43,928 nucleotides of DNA, from contig JAFSCP010000009.1 of NCBI GenBank assembly GCA_017436705.1, positions 1 through 43,928 on the forward strand. The letters are read 5' to 3'. The stretch's first letter is position 1; each line of letters starts with the position of its first letter. The notes under the pieces are model-generated. The model was given only the letters and a program-made list of their open reading frames with translations, made no database searches and was not told where the DNA came from. The position numbers and the translations under genes were made by a program. Positions 1 through 7,452 of the stretch are shown piece by piece. Origin of the DNA: Bacillota bacterium (lineage in GTDB: Bacteria > Bacillota > Clostridia > Peptostreptococcales > Anaerovoracaceae).

Positions 1-13
1 CCTTCCACGCAAA

Positions 14-45
14 AAGGCCGCCCGTTGTCTTGACCGGGCGGCCTT
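14..45 (-). terminator. Rho-independent terminator, probably for a minus-strand or flanking gene
   Basis: A perfect 11-bp inverted repeat (AAGGCCGCCCG / CGGGCGGCCTT) has a 10-nt loop. Read on the minus strand the stem is followed by TTTTT, as in an intrinsic terminator; on the plus strand no T run follows. The ten bases before it (CCTTCCACGC) also occur in the dispersed repeat near position 9230, read on the other strand. The sequence just right of this hairpin is already the broken NACHT gene, so the element boundary must lie close by. Confidence 0.7.
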
Positions 46-54
46 CTGCGTAAT

Positions 55-1938
55 GTGATAGCTCTGTTATTTTATTTTTTGGTGTTGTCGGCTCCGAAAA
101 GCCTTGTATTTGTAGTTTTCCTATTTTATAGGGTACATAAGGCTGTTTTAGTAGAACAATTGAATGCCTATGTCGAAGATGCCGAAAACATAGCAAATGA
201 AGTTTATCATAAAATAAGTATCTCTGAAGCTTTGTATAAATTAGCAGCTACACCTTTATTATGCGCCATGATTTGTGCATTACATTATAAAAGTGAAAGA
301 ATTCTTCCTACAAATAAAAGAGAATTATATGAAGAGTGTTGTAAAATGCTTTTAGATAAAAGGGATGCTGAAAAAGGAATTAATATTAATGACATTCCAC
401 TTTCTTATGAACAGAAGAAGGTAATTTTATCAAAGCTTGCTTACTGGATGATGAAGAATAATCATGTTGAGACAGGAATTGAAGATTCTATACGGGTGGT
501 TGAAAGAGCAATACAGGGGATGGGCGTTTCTAGAGATAAAGCGAGTGGAAATATAATCTTTAAATATCTTTTGGAACGTTCGGGCATATTAAGAGAACCT
601 GAAAAAGGACGCGTTGATTTTTTGCACAGGACTTTCCAAGAATATTTAACTGCATGTGAAATTAATCGTGAAGAAGATTGGGGATTACTAAAAGATAAAA
701 TAGGAAACGATACATGGCAAGAAACAATAGGGATTTGTATCGGATTTGCAAAGGAAAGTCGAGCGACTAATTTAATAAGAGCCACATTAAAAAAAGGAAA
801 TGAGTTAGGCGAAGAAGAAAAATATTTATTTTTAGCAATTAATTTTATGAATAGTGCAGTTGAGGTTGATAAATCTTTAAGAAAAGAGCTTGAACAAAGT
901 GTTAGTATACTAATTCCTCCAAAATCTATGGATTATGATAATCTTGCAAATGCTGGTGAAGTAGTAATACCATATTTAGAGAACCAGACTTGGTACACTA
1001 GTGAAGAAAGATTGGCTTGTTTGAATGTATTAAAGCGTATTGATTCGGTTCGGTCTTTGGAAGTAACAAAATCATACTTAAAACAACCTCTTTCGGCAAT
1101 AGAAATTGATATTTTGGGAGAATTATATTCTGAATTTAGGAAGAAAGATTTAATTGAAAGTGGAATTGCATATGCTATACTAGAATATATTAATTATTTC
1201 GATTCTGACCAAATAGTCATACTACATGCAGAAATGTTATTTTTGTTGATGACTTTAGAGACGAAAGAGGTTCAAAAATTAATTTCTAAAAAAATTAAAA
1301 AAATTGCGATAAGTTCGTATGATGATTATTATGATGCCTTGCTATTTTGTAATGCAGATTACGAATATTATTATATTGATCCTAAAGAGGAGTGGCCTTG
1401 TGATATAAATTGTCGTAATCTTTATAAGGTAGTTGAAGCTGCAGAGACAATAATAATAAGTGGATATTTTTCAAAAGGAAATATTTTGAGTAAATTTAAA
1501 AGTGTAAAAAATTTATATATATATAATCAAAGTGGAAAATTTAATATTTACACTGTTGAAAAATGCCTAAAATGTCATAACAAGCTTGAACGGTTTGGGT
1601 TTGTTGATTCTGCTGAAGAATATATAAATGGAAAAGATTTAGATTTCTTATCTGGGTGCAAACAAATTGATTTAGTTTTATTGGACAATGGTTCAGAAGT
1701 TTCATTTGAAGAGTTTTCTGAGTTTTATAATCTGGAAATCCTTGTACTGGGAGCTGATTTTGCAGAAGAATTTTTGTATATAGATTTGCCAGAGTCAATT
1801 AAAAAAATTATTATTTTGCTTCCTGAAATAGATAAGGAAAGAGCCTCTTTTTTAAAAGATGGAAAACATAATGTTGAATTTTATACAATACGTGAGTATG
1901 TTGAATCTGTGCTTAATGGACAAATAGGAGAATCATAA
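55..1938 (+). pseudogene. 5'-truncated NACHT/STAND-type NTPase (C-terminal part only)
   Basis: The open frame is 627 codons, but the P-loop/NACHT ATPase core is absent. What remains starts near residue 30 with the helical region after the NTPase: a conserved stretch around residues 58-75 (LAATPLLCAMICALHY), the LPTNKRELYEECC segment, and the FLHRTFQEYLTACE motif around residues 190-203 that is typical of NACHT proteins. The C-terminal 200 residues hold irregular leucine-rich repeat-like strands. The first 26 codons are hydrophobic, have no ribosome binding site and follow directly after a terminator hairpin, so they look like read-through of a junction and not a real N-terminus. Bacterial NACHT proteins act in anti-phage defence by sensing and oligomerising; without the ATPase this copy should be inactive as a switch. 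The gene is A+T-rich compared with the chromosome to the right, which fits horizontal transfer. The stop codon abuts the next start. Confidence 0.72.
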
Positions 1939-2514
1939 ATGAAAAGAATTGAAGATTTAGCTCAAAGCTTTCGTATTGCAATTGAAAAAGCAGCTCAAGC
2001 TGGCGAAGAAGATGAATTAAACTTTTTTTCAAGGTATCCAGTTGGATGCTGTGGAGATGCAAGTGACTTGTTGGCAGAATTCTTTTTTGCGAATGGAATA
2101 ATTGCAAAATATGTTTGTGGCACATGTTATGATAATAATGAAATACAAAGTCATGCATGGCTGCTGGTAGACGATACAGTTATAGTTGACATTACGGGTG
2201 ATCAGTTTAAATTCAACCCAATATACTATAATTTTGATAGGCGTGTATATGTGGGTGCTTCAAATAAATTTTATGAGTTATTTGAAGTTAATTCATTAAG
2301 GGATATTCATGGGTATAGTGATACCTCCTTATCAACATATCGACTTAAAAAGTTGTATTCCACCATAATAAAGTATTTACCCAAAGCACCATTAGACTCT
2401 ATTATAAATGATGCAAAAAATAGAACAGGAAAACATAATCCCAAGAAAAGGGAAACAGATGATGAACGTTATATAGATAAAAAGTTTCCGGAGTTCTATA
2501 ATAGTGAACGATAG
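1939..2514 (+). CDS. Transglutaminase-like cysteine protease-fold protein, NACHT partner
   Basis: This 191-residue soluble protein starts at the base after the NACHT stop codon (TAA then ATG), so the two are translated as a unit. A Cys-Gly-Asp motif (residues 37-40, CCGD), a His in SHAWLLVDD (H72) and an Asp in VIVDITGDQF (D84) have the order and spacing of the Cys-His-Asp triad of transglutaminase-like and related papain-fold enzymes. No signal peptide or membrane segment is visible, so it is cytoplasmic. The C-terminal 60 residues are Lys/Arg-rich. Its pairing with a NACHT protein suggests an effector or regulator in a defence island; that is inference. It could instead be an isopeptidase or a catalytically idle fold member. 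It ends just before a strong terminator. Confidence 0.6.
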   Translation: MKRIEDLAQSFRIAIEKAAQAGEEDELNFFSRYPVGCCGDASDLLAEFFFANGIIAKYVCGTCYDNNEIQSHAWLLVDDTVIVDITGDQFKFNPIYYNFDRRVYVGASNKFYELFEVNSLRDIHGYSDTSLSTYRLKKLYSTIIKYLPKAPLDSIINDAKNRTGKHNPKKRETDDERYIDKKFPEFYNSER

Positions 2515-2550
2515 AAAAGTACAAAATTAAAAAATTCACACCTCACAAGC

Positions 2551-2593
2551 CTACATAAAAATGTCCGTATATTAGACGGACATTTTTATGTAG
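2551..2593. terminator. Bidirectional terminator after the NACHT/transglutaminase pair
   Basis: A perfect 18-bp inverted repeat (2551-2568 with 2576-2593) encloses a 7-nt loop. The arms contain a run of five A on the left and five T on the right, so it can stop transcription from either side. Confidence 0.8.
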
Positions 2594-2669
2594 GAAATAT
2601 CGTTGCGATATTTCCGGAATAACAAGAAAGTCTACCGCTGAAAACATAATCGGCGCAGCCGACTTTCTT
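2593..2669. repeat. Two further hairpins stacked after the terminator
   Basis: GGAAATATCG-TTG-CGATATTTCC (2593-2615) is a perfect 10-bp stem with a 3-nt loop. AAGAAAGTC (2624-2632) pairs with GACTTTCTT (2661-2669), and this stem encloses a small CGGC-GCA-GCCG hairpin. Three hairpins in 120 bases suggest a structured non-coding segment; its role is unknown. Confidence 0.5.
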
Positions 2670-2689
2670 ATTGTCCCTGTACTTTGAAA

Positions 2690-2945
2690 ACAGAATATCA
2701 TTTTATCGGATACGTTCCCAGTATCATCGCGATGAGCGTGAGCACGTCAGCCGGTGCGCCAGGACCTTTTGTGAGCGACATACACCGGGCTGAAAGATCA
2801 GTTGGCCGCTGATTTTGCCAGGACAGGTGCTGGGGATAATGATACTCCTGCTCAGCCACAGCCCCGACAGGGATCACGCCATGGGAGCAGCCCAAAGGAA
2901 GGTGGGGTGAGATTCCCGTGGAGCCGTCAGCCAGCGGCCGTCCGA
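2690..2945. other. G+C-rich non-coding block upstream of xis, function unknown
   Basis: Between the A+T-rich cargo genes and the A+T-rich xis lies about 250 bases of clearly higher G+C with no convincing gene. Only a 26-codon frame on the plus strand and a 65-codon frame on the minus strand occur, both without a ribosome binding site. The sharp change in composition and short internal inverted repeats (for example GCCG/CGGC near 2921-2940) suggest a structured RNA, a regulatory region of the mobile element, or a remnant of another element. I do not recognise it as a known RNA family. Confidence 0.35.
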
Positions 2946-2993
2946 TAAATATATAATAGTAGAAATTTGAGATTTATGGAAAGAGAAAACAAT

Positions 2994-3176
2994 ATGGAAA
3001 ATGAAAAGATACTTCTTAATGTAGAGGAAACCGCGCAGTATCTGAATCTGGGACTAACTAAGACGCGGGAACTGATGAAAGAAAACGAAAAAGCTTTTGT
3101 AATTAAAATTGGCAACAGGAGATATGCACATAAGATCCTGCTGGATAAATGGCTTATTGGCCAGATACGAAAATAG
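2994..3176 (+). CDS. xis: Excisionase (Tn916 Xis-like)
   Basis: The product is about 60 residues with a winged-helix/MerR-like excisionase fold. The segment LLNVEETAQYLNLGLTKTREL is the HTH part, followed by NRRYAHKILLDKWL, matching the pattern of Tn916 Xis. Xis binds DNA near the element ends and steers the integrase toward excision. I place the start at the ATG at 2994 because GGAAAGAG lies seven or so bases before it; an in-frame ATG at 2976 lacks a ribosome binding site. It sits about 100 bases before the integrase, the usual xis-int order at one end of Tn916-type elements. Confidence 0.85.
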   Translation: MENEKILLNVEETAQYLNLGLTKTRELMKENEKAFVIKIGNRRYAHKILLDKWLIGQIRK

Positions 3177-3281
3177 AAATTTGTCAAGGGTACGATTTTA
3201 TAATTCGCACCTTTGTTTTTTTATAAAATAACTGTTACCTTAATGTTGGTATACCGATTAAATCAATCAGGAGGTAATCCA

Positions 3282-4964
3282 ATGGCAAAGAATAAACTTC
3301 CAAAATATATTCGCAAAAAGGGGCCTGGTTACGAAGCGAGAACCAGCATTGAAGGGGAAACTATTTATGCCTATGACAAGGATCTTGATGCTTGCATCGA
3401 AAAATTTGAGAAGGCAAAGTTAAATGCCAAAGCAAACAGAAAGAAATTATATACCAGTTTTACCGTAAATGAATGGTTTGAGGAATGGTTTGAGCTGGTA
3501 AAAAAGCATAGTCTGAAAGATACCAGTTGGTATCCGGTAACGCATACATTTAAGAAAACCTTTGGTTTCTACATGGGCAGCATGAAAGTAACTGAAATAA
3601 CTCCGATGGATGTACAGTGTGCAGTAAACGCAATGGAATCTGTACAGATGCCCCAAAAAACAATGAGAGAGGGATTAGGCACATTGAGGTCTTGCCTTGA
3701 TTTCGCAATAGCTAATGGAATAATTACTACAAATCCTACGCTTGCAATAGAACTTCCGTGGTGTTTCAAAATGGCAACAGAGGGTATCGCACTTACACAG
3801 CAGGAACAGGATATTTTTCTTGATGCTGCAGAGGATAGCTGGTACAAGGAACTTTTTTATTGTATGTTTGCAACCGGAATGCGTGTTGGCGAAATTGGCG
3901 GCCTAAGATGGTCAGATATTGACTTTGAAAAAAAGGAATTTTTTATTCAACGTGCATTGTGCTGCAACTATAAGGACGGTGTAAAGACTATCAAGATGAT
4001 ACCGCCTAAAACCACTAATTCGGTTCGAAAGATTCCTTTTATGGGCGGCATAGAAATGATGCTGCTTTCTCTGAAGAAAAAGCAAAGAGACAGGAAAAAA
4101 GAACTTAGAGAAAGATGGAGAGAAGAGGGCGAAATGACCGACCTTGTCTTTACAACAAGTATGGGAAGTCCGTGTACCAGATATATAGTCGAAAAGGAAG
4201 TAAAGAAGGTTCTCAAACGGATACGTGATAAAGAAGCTTATCAATGTGCAATTGAAAACCGTGAAGCGATTAAATTTCCGGAAATGTATCCTCATGCCAT
4301 CAGACATACATTTGCGACCAGATGTTTCGAGCGTGGTATGAGTCCGAAAGTCGTTCAGCGTCTTATGGGGCATGCAACAATCAGCATAACATTAGATATC
4401 TACACTCATATTTTATCAGAACGCATAATGGACGAAACTAAAAAATTCGGAGCAATTAATACGGGTTCTGCGAGAGAGGAAACAGAGGTATTTAATCCTC
4501 TGGATAATGTAGTAACCATATCCGAAGAGGAATTGTACAAGTATGGTATTGGACCCACATATTCAGGTTTGAATGAAGTTCCAATGAAGTTTGCTACGGA
4601 ATATGAGCTGCTCATGAATGTACTGCGATTAGATGAAATGTGTTCTTCAAAACAGATATCGCAGAACTGCATTGCAGATATAAAGGCATGCTTCAGGGTG
4701 ACTCAAGTAGAGGCCGCTGCTATACTGAATAAATGGTATATTATGCTTGATAATGGCAATGTAATGGGACAATTGGTACAAAATCTGAGTGAAGAAGAAA
4801 AGGACGCTATATTAATTTTACTTGGTGATAAAAAAGAGGAGGAAAATAATATTCTGAAAAACGGTACGCTGCATGAAAGAATTGGTGCTGAGTTTAACTT
4901 GAAGATTATTGAAAGTTTAGAGGAAAAACTCAGCAAAGGTTCTCAATTTTACGCAGCTGTGTAA
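3282..4964 (+). CDS. int: Tyrosine integrase (Tn916 family) with a long C-terminal extension
   Basis: A site-specific tyrosine recombinase of 560 residues. The N-terminal 60 residues resemble an arm-binding AP2-like domain, followed by a SAM-like core-binding domain (about 65-165) and the catalytic domain. The catalytic residues are visible: R201 (GMRVGE), K243 (PPKTTN), H338 and R341 (HAIRHTFATR), H364 (LMGHA) and the nucleophile Y374 (DIYTHI). The start at 3282 is set by AGGAGGT nine bases upstream; 23 further codons upstream are open but lack a signal. About 185 residues follow the catalytic Tyr, far more than in Tn916 Int (about 405 residues in total). This tail contains a short helical segment resembling no domain I know. 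All catalytic residues are present, so it is probably active. Confidence 0.92.
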   Translation: MAKNKLPKYIRKKGPGYEARTSIEGETIYAYDKDLDACIEKFEKAKLNAKANRKKLYTSFTVNEWFEEWFELVKKHSLKDTSWYPVTHTFKKTFGFYMGSMKVTEITPMDVQCAVNAMESVQMPQKTMREGLGTLRSCLDFAIANGIITTNPTLAIELPWCFKMATEGIALTQQEQDIFLDAAEDSWYKELFYCMFATGMRVGEIGGLRWSDIDFEKKEFFIQRALCCNYKDGVKTIKMIPPKTTNSVRKIPFMGGIEMMLLSLKKKQRDRKKELRERWREEGEMTDLVFTTSMGSPCTRYIVEKEVKKVLKRIRDKEAYQCAIENREAIKFPEMYPHAIRHTFATRCFERGMSPKVVQRLMGHATISITLDIYTHILSERIMDETKKFGAINTGSAREETEVFNPLDNVVTISEEELYKYGIGPTYSGLNEVPMKFATEYELLMNVLRLDEMCSSKQISQNCIADIKACFRVTQVEAAAILNKWYIMLDNGNVMGQLVQNLSEEEKDAILILLGDKKEEENNILKNGTLHERIGAEFNLKIIESLEEKLSKGSQFYAAV

Positions 4965-5090
4965 TTCCCATAGGGTTTATACAGGAGACTATATTTTGCT
5001 TGGGAAAAATTCGCTTCAATAATATGAAACTTATAAACCAACCATTAAATTAAGCCTGGGAAAAGTTATGATTGTAAGCTTGGAAACCGC
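4965..5090 (+). other. Possible integrase arm sites / element end
   Basis: Three direct copies of a GCYTGGRAAA motif lie within 90 bases after the integrase: GCTTGGGAAAA at 4998, GCCTGGGAAAA at 5054 and GCTTGGAAAC at 5078, with an inverted TTCCCA at about 4966. GGTTTATA (4974) is also inverted as TATAAACC (5032). Tyrosine integrases of this type bind short repeated arm sites close to the element end, so this is where attR would be expected. The crossover point itself cannot be identified without an empty site. Confidence 0.4.
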
Positions 5091-5150
5091 TGAAAATAGC
5101 CATTCTCCAAAAAAGAGTTACTAAACAGATGGCTAACGCTTAATTAAGTG

Positions 5151-5243
5151 AGCTTCTGAATCTTTGATTCAGCCAAGCGAACTTACGCAAAGCTTCCCCG
5201 CGAAGCGTAGCTGAGTGGCTAGGAAGCGATTGCGCGTAAATAC
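5151..5243. repeat. Dispersed hairpin repeat, copy near the element end
   Basis: It contains CTGAATC-TTT-GATTCAG (5156-5172), then AAGCGAAC (5175-5182), then GCTTC-CCCGC-GAAGC (5192-5206) and GATTGCGCGTAAA near 5228. The same order of modules (short GATTC palindrome, AAGCGAAC, then CTTCC) occurs on the opposite strand at 9129-9266. The copy is degenerate. No open reading frame or tRNA is supported here. Confidence 0.45.
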
Positions 5244-5250
5244 TGACATC

Positions 5251-5294
5251 AAAACCCCTGAAATGCTGGAATTCCAGTAGTTCAGGGGTTTTTT
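5251..5294 (+). terminator. Rho-independent terminator
   Basis: AAAACCCCTGAA pairs with TTCAGGGGTTTT around an 18-nt loop that is itself palindromic (CTGGAATTCCAG), and the stem is followed by six T. It isolates the mobile region from the Fic gene. It could also be the chromosomal terminator next to which the element inserted. Confidence 0.85.
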
Positions 5295-5391
5295 ACTGCA
5301 CAAATTGTCTAAAAATAAAAGTTTCTGCAGCAAGGACTACAGTATTATCGAAGTCCACAGCTAATAAGAATTAGGCGATTAAAATTAGTCA

Positions 5392-5458
5392 CGTTTTATT
5401 TCAAAAACTCTCGACTTTTTGAAATAAAACGCATATAATATAGTCAGTATTTCAAAAA
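5392..5458 (+). promoter_or_regulatory. Fic promoter with palindromic operator and a third half-site
   Basis: A 16-bp perfect inverted repeat, CGTTTTATTTCAAAAA (5392-5407) and its complement (5416-5431), is separated by 8 bases. It ends three bases before a TATAAT -10 box (5434-5439); the -35 (TCGACT, 5411-5416, 17-bp spacing) falls inside the palindrome. A third half-site, TATTTCAAAAA (5448-5458), overlaps the AAGGAGG ribosome binding site. This arrangement predicts tight autorepression, most simply by the HTH at the end of the Fic protein. Confidence 0.75.
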
Positions 5459-5471
5459 GGAGGTTTATATT

Positions 5472-6611
5472 ATGGACAGGGCGGGAATATATGTTGACAA
5501 TTACAGTGGCGATATGTCATACCGGTCGTTCAGACCAGATCCCTTGCCGCCGACACCGGAACTGATGCTGAGTGCAGAAACTGACAAACTGGTGATAGAG
5601 GCAAACCGCAGACTGGCAAAGCTTGATGCGGCAGCGGAACTGATTCCGGATATGGACCTTTTTATATCAATGTATGTGTGTAAAGAAGCTTTGCTTTCGT
5701 CGCAGATTGAGGGAACTCAATGTACGCTGGAAGATGTTCTGGATCCGGATGCGGACGTAAATATCAATCTGGATGTGGCTGATGTTGTAAATTACGTGGC
5801 GGCACTGCAGTTTGCACAGGAACGGCTGGAAACGCTGCCGTTGTGCTGTCGGTTCATAAAGGAAGTCCACGCAGAACTTATGAAAGGTGTAAGAGGTTCT
5901 GACAAGTCACCGGGTGAGTTCAGACATTCACAGAACTGGATTGGTCCGGCGGGATGCAGCTTGCGGAATGCCAGATATGTACCGCCAAATGTGCCTGACA
6001 TGGTAGAGGCGATGGCGGATCTGGAAAAATATATCAACGAAGACTGGGAATTCGATCCGCTGGTGAGAGCTGCGCTCATACATTATCAGTTTGAGACTAT
6101 ACATCCTTTCCTGGATGGCAATGGGAGAGTAGGCCGCATGCTGGTACTTCTTTATCTGATGGATAAAGGCCTGCTGCAGGAACCTGTACTGTATATTTCA
6201 TACTTTCTAAAAAAGAATCAGATGGAATATTATGATCGGATGAGCTGGGTGAGGTCCGGTGGAAACTATGAGCAGTGGATTCATTTCTTTCTGGAGGCGG
6301 TCAGTGAGGCGGCAGAGGATGGTATGGAGTCCGTAAAGGCACTTCTGCAGCTTCATGAGCAGAATCTCAGCAGGCTTCCGGACAGTAAACGGAAGCGGGA
6401 TATAGTCCGGGAACTTTTTGCGTATATCCAGAAACACCCTATTATTGATGTGAAGCGGACGGCGTCAGAACTGGGAATAAGCTACAATACGGCTGCATCA
6501 GCAGTAAAAAAACTTCAGGAGCTGGAAATTCTTAAAGAAAAAACGAATAAGGCAAGAAACAGGGTTTACATTTACGAAGACTATGTTAATATACTGAAAA
6601 AAGGATTATAA
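5472..6611 (+). CDS. Fic family protein, self-inhibited (class II), with C-terminal HTH
   Basis: A 379-residue Fic enzyme. The Fic motif HPFLDGNGRVGR is intact at residues 211-222, with catalytic H211. An inhibitory helix motif SSQIEG at residues 76-81 carries the Glu (E80) that blocks ATP binding, placing it in the class with an N-terminal built-in inhibitor. Fic enzymes usually transfer AMP from ATP to Ser/Thr/Tyr of target proteins. Residues about 300-370 look like a winged HTH (RTASELGISYNTAASAVKKL), common in this Fic/DUF4172-like architecture, and could bind the operator upstream. AAGGAGG lies just before the start. The gene is 15 bases from the next one, so they are probably cotranscribed. 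It is not a toxin-antitoxin pair in the strict sense, as the inhibitor is in cis. Confidence 0.9.
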   Translation: MDRAGIYVDNYSGDMSYRSFRPDPLPPTPELMLSAETDKLVIEANRRLAKLDAAAELIPDMDLFISMYVCKEALLSSQIEGTQCTLEDVLDPDADVNINLDVADVVNYVAALQFAQERLETLPLCCRFIKEVHAELMKGVRGSDKSPGEFRHSQNWIGPAGCSLRNARYVPPNVPDMVEAMADLEKYINEDWEFDPLVRAALIHYQFETIHPFLDGNGRVGRMLVLLYLMDKGLLQEPVLYISYFLKKNQMEYYDRMSWVRSGGNYEQWIHFFLEAVSEAAEDGMESVKALLQLHEQNLSRLPDSKRKRDIVRELFAYIQKHPIIDVKRTASELGISYNTAASAVKKLQELEILKEKTNKARNRVYIYEDYVNILKKGL

Positions 6612-6626
6612 ACGGAGGTTACTTAT

Positions 6627-7328
6627 ATGACAAGAGGCGAAGGTGCCTGCCTGATCTGCGGCGAACCGATTGTATATTTTGAAAAGGCAAAGAAAATGAA
6701 GTGTGAATTCTGTGGTGGCGAGTTTGAGTCCCATGCAAGCTGCGCGGAGGGACACTTTGTGTGCGACGAATGTCATGAAAAAGAAGGTGTAGAGGCGATT
6801 ATGGAGTTCTGCCGCAGTACTGACCTGCGCAATCCAATCAGAATCATGCAGGAGATAATGGAGAACCCTTACATATACATGCACGGACCGGAACATCACA
6901 TCATGGTCGGAGCAGCGCTGATTACTGCTTTTAAGAACTGTGGCGGAGAGATTGATTTTGAAGAGGCTCTGGAAGAGATGAAATACCGCGGAAGTCAGTA
7001 TCCGGGCGGTTCCTGCGGACTCTGGGGCGCCTGCGGAGCAGCAGTAAGTACAGGAATGTACATGAGTATAATTACCAAGGCAAATCCGCTGACAGTGAAA
7101 TCCTGGCAGCAGTGCAACCAGCTTACATCAAAGGCTCTGGCTGCAATCGCAGAGCTGGGCGGCCCGAGATGCTGCAAGAGAAACACTTTCACAGCGGTGA
7201 AAGAGGCAGTTGCTTTTACAGAAGAAAATTTCGGCATTAAGATGGAACTGCCTGAAAAAATTCTTTGCACTTTTTCCGAAGAGAATAAGCAGTGCAAGAA
7301 AAAAAGCTGCCCATATCATATGGGATAA
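6627..7328 (+). CDS. DUF5714-like Cys-rich protein
   Basis: A 233-residue cytoplasmic protein. The N-terminal 55 residues hold a zinc-ribbon-like set of cysteines (CLICG, CEFCGG, CAEGHFVCDEC). The rest is a conserved domain with HGPEHHIMVGAAL, GGSCGLWGACGAAVSTG and GGPRCCKRN motifs, ending in a CKKKSCPYH cluster; this matches my memory of DUF5714. Members occur in anaerobes, often near methyltransferase or cofactor genes, but the function is not established. Around sixteen Cys in 233 residues points to metal or Fe-S binding. It has a good ribosome binding site (GGAGG) and follows fic closely, yet a functional link to fic is not evident. The next gene has its own promoter. Confidence 0.7.
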   Translation: MTRGEGACLICGEPIVYFEKAKKMKCEFCGGEFESHASCAEGHFVCDECHEKEGVEAIMEFCRSTDLRNPIRIMQEIMENPYIYMHGPEHHIMVGAALITAFKNCGGEIDFEEALEEMKYRGSQYPGGSCGLWGACGAAVSTGMYMSIITKANPLTVKSWQQCNQLTSKALAAIAELGGPRCCKRNTFTAVKEAVAFTEENFGIKMELPEKILCTFSEENKQCKKKSCPYHMG

Positions 7329-7352
7329 TGAACAAATACTTGATTTTGATTG

Positions 7353-7380
7353 TTGAAAGATTAAGAAAAAATGTTATAAT
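7353..7380 (+). promoter_or_regulatory. Sigma-70-type promoter of the C1 operon
   Basis: TTGAAA (7353-7358) and TATAAT (7375-7380) are 16 bp apart, with an A+T-rich region around them. They lie about 75 bases before the fhs start and give a leader of some 65 nt without obvious structure. Confidence 0.8.
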
Positions 7381-7452
7381 AATGCTGATGTACTATAACT
7401 ATTACAGTTAGCAGAAAATTAAATTTTTATATAAAACCGGAGGTACTTAAAC

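Noticed and set aside
55..132. N-terminal membrane helix of the NACHT protein
   Set aside because: The hydrophobic first 26 codons have no ribosome binding site, follow a terminator and precede a domain that should continue from an ATPase. More likely junction sequence than a real anchor.
2640..2700. rRNA spacer remnant (TACTTTGAAAACAGAATATC resembles the 16S-23S spacer of Bacillota)
   Set aside because: No rRNA sequence on either side; the short match is not enough.
2698..2895. 65-codon minus-strand frame in the G+C-rich block
   Set aside because: No ribosome binding site, odd composition (many His, Pro, Cys), and no domain. Treated as non-coding.
5196..5290. tRNA-like sequence (TAGCTGAGTGGCTAGGAAG resembles a D-arm)
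   Set aside because: No T-arm GTTCGAATC, no acceptor stem and no plausible anticodon arm; the 3' part is a terminator.
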